From NCBI GenBank assembly GCA_036936605.1, contig JAUPFV010000003.1, positions 146,290,997-146,354,996 on the forward strand: a stretch of DNA of 64,000 nt. The letters are read 5' to 3'. Made by a program: the position numbers and the translations under genes. Shown one piece after another: positions 31,331 through 42,179 of this stretch. Source of the stretch: Limnanthes douglasii subsp. nivea. Its lineage: Eukaryota > Streptophyta > Magnoliopsida > Brassicales > Limnanthaceae. Below the pieces are notes generated by a model, which was not told the origin of the DNA, ran no database searches, and saw only the letters and a program-made list of their open reading frames with translations. How positions within the stretch are numbered: the stretch's first letter is position 1; every line of letters begins with the position of its first letter.

Positions 31331-31738
31331 TGATGAGTCCGAATTCTGCATGCTCCCCGGACAAGGACAGATCGGTCCAAGGCCTCCGGACCGGACATAT
31401 CACTTCGAACACTTAGCCTAAAGGACTGTTCGAACTATGACGAAAGTACGAAAAAACCTAAACACTACTTGACTAAGCTACTTGCTCTCCTATTTAGAAC
31501 TCATGGGTCTTTGAACATGACCCAGGTCCATTAAACATGACCCGAAAGCCCATAAGGGCCCAAACATTAGGGTATAAATACCCAACCACCTGCATTAAGT
31601 GTGGGTAATGAGAATTAACTGCAACCAGCCAGCTTGATTATCTCTCTACTCTCTACACTAAATACATAACACCCACATACTACTATCAAACACCAAACAA
31701 ATTACAAGCCTACCCTCAGGCGATAATTATCCACACCA
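31331..31738 (+). repeat. 5' LTR of element D (408 bp)
   Basis: TGATGAGTCCG ... CCACACCA. TATAAATA at 31573-31580 within AGGGTATAAATACCC. Upstream GGGTC/GACCC cluster as in C. Pairs with 41136-41543. Confidence 0.95.
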
Positions 31739-31741
31739 AAT

Positions 31742-31759
31742 TGGCGACCACAGTGGGAG
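31742..31759 (+). promoter_or_regulatory. Primer binding site (element D)
   Basis: TGGCGACCACAGTGGGAG three bases after the LTR, identical to E and G. Confidence 0.78.
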
Positions 31760-31810
31760 GAGAAGGTGCCTGAATCAAGCATTCAAAACCAGCAAAGAAA
31801 GTCTGTCCGA

Positions 31811-33628
31811 ATGAATCCGGATAATCCAGAAGTACCACCAGCTCTGCTCGAAGTGGTGGGAGAGAACGATGAGTACACTATCGAAGAGCGCGATAGGCTA
31901 AAGGGTGAAATAGAAGCTCTGAGGGCTGAAAAGGCTAAGATGGGCATGAAAGAAAAGTCCAAAGCATCAATTGCTCATCACACCGATAACCCCAGAGAGC
32001 ATGAGTCTTCAAAGACTCATGTGAGCACCAAAAAGACTCATGCCAGCTCCAAAAAGTCTCACCGGTCTAAGCCAGTAGAGAGTTCTGACTCAAGCTCAGA
32101 ATCTTCTGATAGCTCTTCGGACAATGAAGGAGTTGAAAAATCTTTATCCTCTAGCAGCGATGAGGGTCGAACTAGAAAGAAGCAAAAGCAAATAAAAAAA
32201 TATTCAAGAAAAAGGGATAGACATGGAAAGATGAAGAAGCATATTGGTAAAGGGTCATCTCACAACCGGAGGCATGTGGACCGGATGCTGATGGATCCTT
32301 TTGCTTTTCACGATGAACCAGGTATCTTTTCAACTCCCAACGAGGATACTGTGTTCTGTCGTGGAAGAAATTGGAGGCAATCTCCATTATCCTCTAAAAT
32401 TATGTCCAGAAACCTCCCTAAGAGGTTTGACAGCACCAAAATAGAAAAGTACGATGGCAGTACTAATCCGGACAACCATTTGGAACAATTTAAAAACTTC
32501 ATGATGAACTTTGACGACGATGATAAACTACTTTGTAGGGCATTCTCCCAATCATTTACGGAGAGTGCTCTAAAATGGTACAACAGCCTGCCTCAAGGCT
32601 GTATTAAAGATTTTGATACTTTTTGGGTAGCCTTTCGAAGGCAGTTTGTAGGGAGTAAAGAGCTAAAGGGAAATGGAGACACAATAATCCATTTTGCTCG
32701 GAAACCAAATGAGTCCTTGAAAGAATATATAAGCCGTTTTGTGAACACCAAGAATGGATTGGCTGATTGCTTCGAACAGGTGGTAATAGCATCCCTAAGA
32801 CAGGGCTTGAACCCTGACAACTTGGCTGACTCAGTGACCAGAAAGAAGGCCATGACATGGGGAGGGTTGTTGAATCAGGTTGGAAAACAAATTAATGTTG
32901 ATGAAACGAAGAAAACCAGGGTGCACATGCAGGTGAGGTCTACCCCGGTGGCACCAAATCCCAATCAGAATCAGTCCGGGAACAAAGCAAGAGAGACCGG
33001 ACAAGGGCATGGTAGGGCAAAAGCTCAGTTTCAGCCAGCTGCTCCTGCTCAGATTCAACAATCCAGAAATAAGAGAGGGCCATGGGTCCAACTGGAGTGG
33101 TTCACAGAATTAAAAGAAAGTGTGGCCACCATTTTTGATAAAACAAAGGAAGATGTGCATTATCGGAGACCAGCCACATTGCAGTCTCCTAGAGAGCATC
33201 GCAATAACTCTTTTTGCCAATATCACAATGATATTGGTCATACCACTGATGACTGCATAACATTAAAACAAGAAGTTCAGAACTTGATTGAGAGGGGAAA
33301 GCTGGGAGCTTACGTCAAAAGAAAAAGAGGTAACAGGCCTGATAACACTCACCGGGTTGGTCCAAGTAATGCTGCTCCGGAGGGAGCCATGGTTATAATT
33401 GAGAGGTTTGATGTGGAATATGAGTACTTGGATCCTGATCCAACTCGAAACAGAGTGGGTACAATTGAGGAATGTTCTAGGTCGGTCTCCGGACTCATTA
33501 AGTTTTTTGAGTCACTTACAATTTTCGGAGGGGACACTATGACAGCTCCTATTGCTTCTTCGAGGAAGAGGCACGTTCATACTTTAGCCTCCCAGATAGA
33601 AGGAGGCATGACTTCCTATCAGTCATAA
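31811..33628 (+). CDS. gag: Gag polyprotein (element D), ends at a stop before protease
   Basis: 605 residues from the ATG at 31811 (MNPDNPEVPPALLEVV), the start that matches C and E. Contains the helical ERDRLKGEIEALRAEKAKM, a Ser/Asp-rich stretch, basic KKYSRKRDRHGKMKK, the Gag domain (SALKWYNSLPQGC, FWVAFRRQF, GLADCFEQV) and the knuckle CQYHNDIGHTTDDC. There are no internal stops. It ends MTSYQS then TAA (33626-33628), where E reads on into protease (MTSYQSPNSFPF), so the Gag-PR fusion is broken here. Confidence 0.9.
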   Translation: MNPDNPEVPPALLEVVGENDEYTIEERDRLKGEIEALRAEKAKMGMKEKSKASIAHHTDNPREHESSKTHVSTKKTHASSKKSHRSKPVESSDSSSESSDSSSDNEGVEKSLSSSSDEGRTRKKQKQIKKYSRKRDRHGKMKKHIGKGSSHNRRHVDRMLMDPFAFHDEPGIFSTPNEDTVFCRGRNWRQSPLSSKIMSRNLPKRFDSTKIEKYDGSTNPDNHLEQFKNFMMNFDDDDKLLCRAFSQSFTESALKWYNSLPQGCIKDFDTFWVAFRRQFVGSKELKGNGDTIIHFARKPNESLKEYISRFVNTKNGLADCFEQVVIASLRQGLNPDNLADSVTRKKAMTWGGLLNQVGKQINVDETKKTRVHMQVRSTPVAPNPNQNQSGNKARETGQGHGRAKAQFQPAAPAQIQQSRNKRGPWVQLEWFTELKESVATIFDKTKEDVHYRRPATLQSPREHRNNSFCQYHNDIGHTTDDCITLKQEVQNLIERGKLGAYVKRKRGNRPDNTHRVGPSNAAPEGAMVIIERFDVEYEYLDPDPTRNRVGTIEECSRSVSGLIKFFESLTIFGGDTMTAPIASSRKRHVHTLASQIEGGMTSYQS

Positions 33629-34153
33629 AATTCATTCCCCTTCATTGTTTTTTATGAAGATGATTTAAGAGATATTGCTGGTCCTCATGCGGATGCTGTT
33701 GTCATAGGAGCATCTATTGGGGGCAACGACATAAGACAAATTTTGGTGGATACTGGGAGCTCAGCCAATATCCTTTTCTTAACCACATACAAGAGAATGA
33801 AAAATCCAGCTGTAATTCAGAGTTCGGACAGATCAATTGTGGGCTTTACAGGCAGCTCAACAGATGTGATCGGAGAGTTCGAAGAGGAAGTTCTATTGGG
33901 CAATGGCCCTTTCAAGAAAATGGTCAGAGTACTCTTTATTGTGGTGGATTGTCCCACTTGCTATAATGCTATTCTAGGGAGATGTTGGCTCTCTAGGATG
34001 CATGCAGTGGCTTCGACAGTCCACCAGTGCTTGAAATATGCTGTTCAGGGACAGGTTGGAGTTGTCCGGAGCAGTCAAAAGATTGCAAGAGAGTGTTATG
34101 ATACTGCTCTGGCACCCCGGACGCTGGGGGCAGTACACATCAACGAGCAATAA
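33629..34153 (+). pseudogene. Aspartic protease domain (element D)
   Basis: Same frame as gag after the TAA at 33626-33628: NSFPFIVFYEDDLRDI, active site LVDTGSSANILF intact, GFTGSSTDVIGEFEEEVLLG, CPTCYNAILGRCWLSRMH. Ends at TAA 34151-34153 followed by CAG TTT, the candidate readthrough junction. The domain itself looks complete; only the upstream stop separates it from Gag. Confidence 0.85.
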
Positions 34154-35996
34154 CAGTTTGAGGGGCTTTCTAGGGGTGAGGGTGAAATTGATGACCCCAG
34201 AGAGACCCCTGGAGTATTGATACCGGTCGAAGAGGTAGAGACACACTGTTTGGAAGAAAGAAGAAGTGTTAAGATAGGCTCCAAAATGCCACCCAATCTG
34301 AAAAATGAAATGTTAAAGTTTTTGAAGAATCATCAGCACGTTTTTGCTTGGTGCAATGCTGATGTTACTGGGGTTCCAGCAGAAGTGATATCACATCACC
34401 TATCCGTCCGGAGAGACATAGCACCAGTGGTTCAAAAGAGAAGAGCTTTTTCTAAGGAGAAGGCTGATGTCATTGTGCAAGAGGTTGACAGGCTCACAAA
34501 GATGGGGCACATCAAGGAGTCTCAGTATCCTTTGTGGTCTGCCAATCCGGTTCTGGTAAAGAAGAAAAATGGCAAGTGGCGCATGTGCATTGACTTCACA
34601 AATCTCAATAGAGCTTGCCCAAAAGATTTGTATCCGGTCCCCCGGATTGATCAGTTAGTAGATTCCACATCTGGGAACAAGCTGCTGTCCTTTATGGACG
34701 CCTTCTCCGGATACAATCTGATTCAAGTGGAAGAAATATGGAAGTATACATTGATGACATGATGGTGAAGAGTGTGGACGAGGAATTGCACTTGTCTGAT
34801 CTCCAAGAAACTTTTGCCAACTTGGTAAAAGTGAATTTAAAGTTAAACCCAGAAAAATGTGTGTTCGGAGTGCAGTCCGGAAAGTTTCTATTCCAGATGG
34901 AGCCACCTAGAAATATTAAAGAAGTACAACGGTTAACGGGGAGATTAGCTGCCTTAAACAGATTTATCTCAAGGTCTTCGGACAGGTGTGCCCCTTTCTT
35001 TCAAACCTTGAAGGGTGCAAAGGGATTCGATTGGACCCCACAGTGTAATGATGCTTTCAATGAGATCAAGAAGCACATGTCCTCCCTTAAAACTTTGTTT
35101 AAACCAGTTGATGGGGAGACACTCTTCGTATATTTGGCAGTTTCAAGTTGTGCCATCAGTGTTGTATTAGTAAGGGAGGTCGATGGTAATCCCCATCCAG
35201 TGTACTACATCAGCAAAAGTTTGATAGATGCAGAAAGACGTTACTTAAAACTCAAAAAATTAGCGTTAGCCCTGGTGATAGCTGCCAGGAAGATGAGGCC
35301 TTATTTCCAGTCTCATCCCATCATCGTCCGGACTTCTTTTCCCCTGAAGAATGTCCTCCAAAAGGCAGACATTTCAAGCAAGATGACTAAGTGGTCAGTA
35401 GAGTTGGGGGACTTCGACATAGACTTTGCTCCTCGAACAGCAGTCAAGGCCCAAGTTGTGGCAGACTTTTTGGTTGAATTTCACTCCGACAAGGATTCGG
35501 AGCAAACTACTGACATAAAAGATAAAAAGGTATGGGTCGTCCGAACAGATGGTGGATCTAGCACTATGGGATGTGGTGCAGGGGTGTGTTTAACTTCTCC
35601 ATATGGAGACAAAATGTACCAGGCTATTTGTTTTGCTTTCAGGGCATCCAATAATGAGTCCAAATACGAAGCAGCTATAGCTGGTTTAAAGTTAGCCTAC
35701 ATTTGTGGGGCTAAGAGGGTCAAGCTACTAAGTGATTCCCAGCTTCTGATCCACCATGCCCAAGGCCAGTCTGAGGCTAAAATGGAGCAGCTTGTGAAAT
35801 ATTTACTCCTCCTTAAAAATGAAGCACTCAAGTTTAAAGGTGTTGTTTATGGGCACATACCCCGGGCAGAAAATGAGCTAGCACACTTGTTAGCAACCAT
35901 AGCATATACAGAGTCATATCCATGGATCCATGTGCTGGAAAGCCCCTCCATTCAACTTAGTAAGGGTAAAGAAGAGGAAATTTTGAAGTGCAAGTG
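34154..35996 (+). pseudogene. pol: pol: RT, RNase H and aRNH (element D), RT palm deleted
   Basis: RT starts in the protease frame and is open to 34730, where 136 bp are missing relative to element A. The junction shares TGGA with both edges; the deletion removes the HTTFVTDRG ... YQRLVNKAF block and shifts the frame. YIDD follows immediately in the new frame. A second, in-frame 57-bp deletion at about 34890 removes 19 residues after GKFL. RNase H (YLAVSSCAISVVLVREV) and the second RNase H (VVRTDGGSSTMGCGAG, SKYEAAIAGLKLA, SDSQLLIHHAQGQ) are intact and open to TGA 35995-35997, which results from a one-base loss near 35982. This RT cannot work. Confidence 0.92.
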
Positions 35997-35997
35997 A

Positions 35998-37248
35998 AAC
36001 AACCTCAAGACTGGAGGTTTCCTCTCCTGCAATATCTCTCCGATGGTATCGTGCCTCCGGATAAGTCACTGGCCAGAACATTGAAACACAAGGCTCGTGG
36101 TTTCATCATATTGAGAGAAGTATTGTATACAAAAATCTTACAGTAAACCTCTCATGCGCTGTTTGGGGGATGAAGAGTCTCAAGTAGTCCTCTCCGAATT
36201 GCATGATGGTGAGGGATCAGCCCATTGTGGATTCAGTGCTTTAACAAGAAGAGTTTTACTGGCCGGATACTATTGGCCATCTATCATGAAAGATGCTAAG
36301 GAATTGGTAAGAAGGTGTGACCCATGCCAAAGATACAACAATGAAATTCATGTCCCAACCATTCCTTTAGAGTCAATTTCTGAGCCTATTCCTTTTGCTC
36401 GATGGGGGTTGGATTTAGTAGGACCTCTCCCTATGGCGTCCGGAGGACGCAAAACTATAATTGTTGTCATAGACTACTTTTCGAAGTGGATTGAAGCAGC
36501 CCCTTTAGCAGGAACAACATCAAAAGCTGTTATAAAATTCATTCTATCCAACATCTGTTGTAGATTTGGTGTCCCACAGAAAATAACAACAGAAAATGGG
36601 CCACAGTTCGACAATAAGGAAATGGAAATCTTCCGTGCCTCAAGGGGTATACAACATTGCTTCTCTTCACCTTTCCACCCACAAGAAAATGGGCAAGTTG
36701 AAGTGGCTAATAGAACTATACTGTCCGGTTTAAAGAAGAATTTGGAAGGGGCTACTGGGAAGTCGCCTAGTTATTTACAAGAGGTCCTGTGGGCCTACCG
36801 GACAACACCTGGGGCTGCAACACAAGAATCACCCTTTGCTTTGGTTTATGGGATGGATGCAGTAGCTCCCATAGAAGCAACTCTCCCATCATTTCGTGTT
36901 CACAACTTCTCCGAACACGCTAACGAGGTGGCAATCAGAGGTCAACTTGATTTGGTAGAAGAAAGACGAGTTAAAGCTCACATTAGAGCTGCACACTATC
37001 AGGGCTTGATGAGAAGCAGGTTTGCTTCCAAAGTTAAAAGAAGAGATTTCCAACCAGGGGACAAGGTATTAAGGAAAGTCTTTTTACACACTAAAGAAAA
37101 GCTGTTCGGAAAGCTGGCCCCAACTTGGGAAGGTCCTTATATGGTTGTTGAAAGGCTTAAACCTGGAACATATTGGTTGGAAGACAAGGATGGAAGAGTT
37201 TTGACTCATCCTTGGAATATCGAGCATCTCCGGATGTACTTGGAATAG
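35998..37248 (+). pseudogene. Integrase (element D), second catalytic Asp changed to Glu
   Basis: A frameshifted N-terminal segment (35998-36153), then a continuous frame to 37248 with HDGEGSAH, CDPC, WGLDLVGPLP, GQVEVANRT and C-terminal LRKVFLHTKEKLFGKLAP ... IEHLRMYLE. The second acidic residue reads ITTENGPQF: Glu (GAA, 36592-36594) for Asp. In DDE integrases even Asp to Glu at this site usually abolishes activity. CAG at the HYQGLM position is intact, unlike A and E. Confidence 0.9.
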
Positions 37249-37590
37249 CATTTGTGTAAATATTTACTTGTTTAAACATCCATGTAAATATTTGGGGGCA
37301 TATTCTTTCCTCCCTGGTGGCACGGGGAGGTTTTAATGAGGTGTCCGGGCTTTTGAATAAAATTTGATGCCTTCTTAAAAAAATTTCCCAAGTATTTAAG
37401 TTTTGTCCTTTGTCACACTATCCGGATTGAAATAACTAAGGGCTATTTAAACTCTAGCCGGAGAACTTAAACACTCTCACTATGAAATAACTAAAGGCTG
37501 TTTAAACTCTAGCCATCAAAATTGGAACAAACTATGAAAGAAGATGAGAATTCCATGAAACAAAGATACTCATTAAAATAACTTAAAGTG
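37249..37590. other. Spacer between convergent genes (element D)
   Basis: Contains GTAAATATTTAC (palindrome), the pol trailer with GAATAAAATTTGATGCC (37356-37373; poly(A)-type AATAAA), and two copies of AACTAA-GGGCTATTTAAAC-type words before the hairpin pair. Confidence 0.6.
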
Positions 37591-37694
37591 CCTTGGCCTT
37601 CCAAGGACTTTTCAAATTGTCAAAAACAGAACAGAAAACCTATCCGGTCAGTTGCCGGACACGATTACAAAAAGAATGCCTTGGCCTTCCAAGG
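37591..37694. repeat. Paired hairpin motif (element D)
   Basis: CCTTGGCCTTCCAAGG at 37591-37606 and at 37679-37694, 88 bp apart, both followed by GACTTT, just past the antisense stop codon. Perfect 6-bp stems. Confidence 0.85.
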
Positions 37695-37734
37695 ACTTTA
37701 GTCTGAATAAAAAGTAAAAAAAGTGGTTCATAAA

Positions 37735-39255
37735 TTAAGGATGAGCCTTTGAAGATGGCTCAGCTTCGTTTTCCTTCTTCTTTCCCTTAGGATCATTTTC
37801 CTCTTCGTCTGGGCTCTCTCCGGCACGTTCTTCGTCATCGGATGAGGAAGCGCTAGAATAACCATGCAAGTCTCCATCAGCCATTGTATGATACGGGAGA
37901 TCGTCAGACTCAACATGAAGCCATAAGTCCCCTAGGTTCCTCTTCGGAAACTTCTCACGGAAGAGTAGAACCATGTCAGACCTAACCTTGGCGTACATTT
38001 CCTCCTGGATGTCGATCATTCTGGTGGCATAAGCGTCAATCTTGGCTTGAATCTTGGCCTCCTGCTCCTTTAGCAAAGTAGCTTTCTCCTCGGCAACCTT
38101 GGACACTGTATTCTCAAGAGCGATTTTATCATTGGTCAAGTTGGTGATGATTTGATCCTTGGCTTTGGATTCTCCCTTTGAGGTGGTAAGGTCTTTCTCC
38201 AGACCGGACAGCTTCTCCCGGAGCTCTCTAATGGTGTCCTCTAAAGTGGAGACTTTTGTGGTTCTTGCCTCTTGCTTTCTCTTCAACTCCTCGGTTTCTT
38301 CCTTTAAAATGGCAGCATTGGAAGTGGTAGTGCGAAGGTCATCGGACAGCCTCTCTTTGTCAGACTTGAGATCTTTGATGATATCGGCCTGGTTTCAGAC
38401 TTGTTTCTCCAACACAAGTGCAGGCTGAACGCTGCTTAACAAAGAGTGGGCTATGGTATCCCTTTCACTAGAAACGATAAAGGTCTTACCATTAAAAGTG
38501 ACCGTGTTGGAGGTGCTAGGAGGAAGGTAAGGCCCGACAAAGTCATCTCTGGGAAGATTGAGGAAGTATTCACCAAGCTCACCAAGACCGGTGATGTCTA
38601 CTCCATCAATATTAATATCTTACCCCTCAACCTCATCGGTATGAAAGTCACCCGGAATCTCCTCGACATGCGTTGGGTCAGTAGGATCAGCTTGGAAAGA
38701 AGGCTCCGGAGCCCGGAGAGAAAGCTCATCTCCCTTAGAAGTCTTCTTCTTCTTGGCCTCCCGGTCTGTGCTTTCGCTTCCCTGTTTACGATTTCTCTTG
38801 GAAGCCCTTGGAGGTTTTGGGAGGTTCGCTTCTTGCTTTTCAGTCTCTTGCTCCACCACTTCCAAGAGAGCAGCATCGATTTGGGTCTGGGCTGGCCCCT
38901 CGGGTCTATTGGAGCATCTTTCTCTGCATCAGCAGGGTTAGCACCACCCACCACCTTCTTGCCCTTCTTCTTCTTGCCTTTCATCTTGCTCGGGGCTTTG
39001 GCCCGGCCTGGCAGGAAGAGTGTCCCATCTGGTTCATGGGTCCTCTTAAGCACAACATCCGGAGGAGGCTGAGTGGTGAGCTCCTCCCAAGTCAAGTCTC
39101 TCCGACCTGTGGTGTTCCACAAGTGAGACCTTGCCAAGTTGCCACTGGTAAAAGCAGCATGGAATCGGTTCCCCCACTTCTCAGCAGCCAAGCATTGATC
39201 TTAGTGTAAGTAGCCTGCCCGACTTTCTGATAGTCGCTGAACTCCTTGGGCAGTA
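37735..39255 (-). pseudogene. Antisense gene of element D, exon 2 (broken)
   Basis: Begins after acceptor AG at 39257-39256 with LPKEFSDYQKVGQ. A one-base loss near 39190 shifts the frame before WGNRFHAAFTS, and another near 38870 shifts it again. In-frame stops occur near 38617 and 38396. The coiled-coil region (38286-37900: TKVSTLEDTIRELREKLSGL and following) and tail (FPKRNLGDLWLHV, acidic Ser-rich end, TAA 37737-37735) are otherwise conserved with E. Confidence 0.82.
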
Positions 39256-39336
39256 CTGCCAAGGCAAAAGTGAGACCCATTAGTTCGAACTACTTAAAAA
39301 AGAAAGAAAGATGAAAGTATAAAGCGGAAGACTTAC
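39256..39336 (-). other. Intron of the antisense gene (element D)
   Basis: 81 bp, donor GATC|GTAAGT, acceptor CCTTGGCAG, phase 1. The joined codon C+TA reads Leu, so here splicing keeps the frame (D-L-L-P-K). Without splicing the frame stops in the intron at TAA about 39290. Confidence 0.75.
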
Positions 39337-40690
39337 GATCACTCCTCCACCTGAGAAGACTTGGGTTCTCTCCGGACTTGATTCTCCTTCTATTTTCCCA
39401 AGCTCCACTTACGAACAGGAACTGAGTCTTCCAATTCCTCTCCGCCTCTAACAAATCATCCACAGCCTTGAAATCATCCCCCATATTGAAATGGTAAAAG
39501 GGGATGTTGGGGTTTCTGCACAGACTGACCACAGCAGCAAACTCCTCCATTGGCAGAGGAATCCCGAAGAGCCTTGAAGCCATGATGCAGGCCATGAGGG
39601 TATACCAGGCATTAGGGCTCAGTTGGCTTGGGCAAAGCTTTATCAGATGGAAGTATCTGACAATTTCAGGGTCTAAGAGGAGTCTAAGTCCCCAATTGAA
39701 CAGCTCAGTGAAGATGACAACTTCACTCAGTTTGCAGTCCATAAGAGTCTCCGGGTGTATGGGGATCCTGATCTTCACATTCTCCGGTATTCCCCACTTC
39801 GTACGCATCCGGCCCAGCTCAGCTGTGTGGATAAATGCGTAGTTGATTTTCTGCAGGGCAATGAGGTAATTAACGCTGACCTTGTGAAAACAAGGCCCCA
39901 CTCTTCCTTCAAGGCTCTCCGTCAGATCCGGATGCCTCAAATATAATTTCTCTTTACCTTTGTCCTTCTTGGAAACTATTTCACTACTGGCCTGACCGGA
40001 GGGCTCAGACTCAAATGGAGCCTCTTCAACAGAGTCCTCCATTACTTCCTTCATAATGGTTGAAGGGGTTTCAGCAGCAGTAGTGGGGGGAGGGTTCAAT
40101 TTTGACTCAGCCTTGTCTCCGGACTGTTGGGCCTCGGTGTTCTTTTGGCTTCTGGCCTCCGGTAGAGTTTCCGGAGCAGGTGCTTCTCTTTGAAGACTTG
40201 AACTGGTGCCCTCCGGACCGGACAATCTGTCCTTGGGGGCTCTAATAGGCACCTCTGACCCGATGCTGCTGTCTTTTGCCCCCAACTTTAAGGAAGTATT
40301 TTTAGACACTTGGCCTTTAACTAACCGGCCTTTCCTCCTATCGACTAGCTTCTGAGGGGAGTGCTCCGTATCCGACCCCATTGCTATAAAGGGTGAGGGT
40401 TTTTTTAGGCTAGTAACTGTTACTCCTGGCTCGACAGCAGGTTCCGATTCCTGAACTGAGGAACCAGAGATAATGGGGGAGAGGTTAGTTTGAAATAGTT
40501 TTCTAGGCTTGGTGCCTTTAGAAGAAGAAGAGCCTTGATCTGACTCTGTGGCAGAGGTGATTGGTCTATCAACAGGCGAAGTGGGTAACCCTGCCGCAAT
40601 TCGTCTTTCTCTTTCGACTTTTTGAGCCTTCTCTAACTCAGAAAGGTTGAGCCACCCGCCTTTGATCAGAGCGTTCCTTGCTGTAAACAT
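39337..40690 (-). CDS. Antisense gene of element D, exon 1
   Basis: 1354 nt, open throughout, from MFTARNALIKGGWLNLSELE. The conserved domain at about residues 245-450 matches E closely: RHPDLTESLEGRVGPCFHKV, MRTKWGIPENVKIRIPI, CPSQLSPNAWYTLMACIMAS, LPMEEFAAVVSLC, FYHFNMGDDFKAVDDLLE. The exon is intact in this element although RT and integrase of the same copy are damaged; exon 2 is not. Function unknown; PF04195-like by recall. Confidence 0.85.
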
Positions 40691-40966
40691 AAACTACAGA
40701 GCAAGTTTTTGCTTTAGAGAGAGAAAGCTTTGAGAGATTTTGCAGAGTAAATATGAAAGAGATGGTAAAACAGTAGAAAGTGAGTTTGAATTTATAGTAA
40801 ATCTGAAAAAAAGAAGTTGATTCCTAGGATAATTCGAAAAGATTGGTAATGATTAAAGACGGCGCCGATGTCACCACCTTTAATTAAGAGGTTGCTTTTC
40901 GAAGAAGGTGGGTTCGAGATTCAAGGTAAAAAACGGCTGAAGCAACCAACCAGAGAGCGACACGTG
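40691..40966 (-). promoter_or_regulatory. Promoter and leader of the antisense gene (element D)
   Basis: Mirror of the E promoter: G-box CACGTG at 40961-40966, GTGACATC site around 40867-40875, TATA box (TATAAATT in reverse complement, 40796-40789) and a CT-rich leader. Conservation covers the whole block between the polypurine tract and the ATG. Confidence 0.65.
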
Positions 40967-41121
40967 TCCCACGAACTTTGGTAGAAACCATTTTGAATTC
41001 GTGAAGCTTTATCAGTCCGGATAAACCAATAGCCCAAATTGACAGACCTGTCCGGATTAAAACCACCCCTGATGTTGGACTATTTTTCAGGTTTTTGACA
41101 AGAGTATTTACACAAACACCT

Positions 41122-41135
41122 AAAAAAGGGGCTCC
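41122..41135 (+). promoter_or_regulatory. Polypurine tract (element D)
   Basis: AAAAAAGGGGCTCC immediately before the 3' LTR. Confidence 0.88.
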
Positions 41136-41543
41136 TGATGAGTCCGAATTCTGCATGCTCCCCGGACAAGGACAGATCGGTCCAAGGCCTCCGGACCGGA
41201 CATATCACTTCGAACACTTAGCCCAAAGGACTGTTCGAACTATGACAAAAGTACTAAAAAACCTAAACACTACTTGACTAAGCTACTTGCTCTCCTACTT
41301 AGAACTCATGGGTCTTTGAACATGACCCGGGTCCATTAAACATGACCTGAAAGCCCAAAAGGGCCCAAACATTAGGGTATAAATACCCAACCACCTGCAT
41401 TAAGTATGGGTAATGAGAATTAACTGCAACCAGCCAGCTTAATTATCTCTCTACTCTCTACACTAAATACATAACACCCACGTTCTACTATCAAACACCA
41501 AACAAATTACAAGCCTACCCTCAGGCGATAATTATCCACACCA
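41136..41543 (+). repeat. 3' LTR of element D (408 bp)
   Basis: Partner of 31331-31738, 11 differences by eye. TATAAATA at 41378-41385. Confidence 0.95.
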
Positions 41544-42174
41544 GCCTCGATGCTCAACTACTCACATATATCATCAAATTGATCAAGTCCTATGTAGCCC
41601 TTGAACCATGTCGCAACAATATTCCCCAATACATTATCCGTTTGACCTTCTATATCCAAGAAGGCAATAATAACATCCATTTGACCTACTCATGATCATA
41701 TCGAGCAACACTAGATAACTAACTTTCGAAGTATTTTTGTTGCTTTTTATTTTGAACATCTGAAACATCTAAGCCATCAAAATTATGGTTAAGGCCTAAT
41801 CCTTGAAGTGGTTGAACTTCCTTTATAAAGGCCTAACTTGTACCCAGCTTGAAGTCAGCTTCAGAAAAAGAATTCTCGGCTACACCTTTATGTTAAAACT
41901 TTACCTCAACTTTGACTACACCTTCTGCAGTAATTTATATAGTGTTAATATTTGTGATTAGTTGTATTTCAACTCTATTTAATACCCACTCGTTTTTAAT
42001 TAAAGCCTCATCAATCTTAAGATCCAAGTACACCATCTTATACCCTTTTAAATATTTATGATACAGAAGTTCAAAGGCTCGTGTTGATGATGACTATAGT
42101 TGTCACAAGAAATCCTTCACTTAATCTCTTACTAAGTCTAACTGTCAGAAGCATACCTTTTACTCTTTTAAGTA
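41544..42174. other. Unassigned stretch between elements D and G
   Basis: About 630 bp with no frame I can assign on either strand. It is the host sequence, probably an older repeat, into which both D and G are inserted on either side. Confidence 0.35.
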
Positions 42175-42179
42175 AGGTT

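Larger units (their letters stand above)
31331..41543 (+). mobile_element. Element D: full-length but defective Tat-type Ty3/gypsy retrotransposon
   Basis: 10,213 bp with 408-bp LTRs. Flanking 5-mers are GCTTC (31326-31330) and GCCTC (41544-41548), a target duplication with one mismatch. All modules are present in the same order as E. By eye the LTRs differ at 11 of 408 positions (~2.7%). It is dead: RT has a 136-bp and a 57-bp deletion, the second integrase Asp is Glu, and exon 2 of the antisense gene has frameshifts and stops. Its LTR length groups it with element C, apart from E. Confidence 0.95.

Noticed and set aside
41135..41175. Hammerhead ribozyme at the LTR start (CTGATGAGTCC...CGGAC)
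   Set aside because: The CUGAUGA box and a stem II-like pairing are present, but the required GAAA after stem II is AAGG, GAGG or AGGG in D, C and E, and I find no stem III with a cleavage site. Probably coincidence of the LTR terminus with a C from the polypurine tract.
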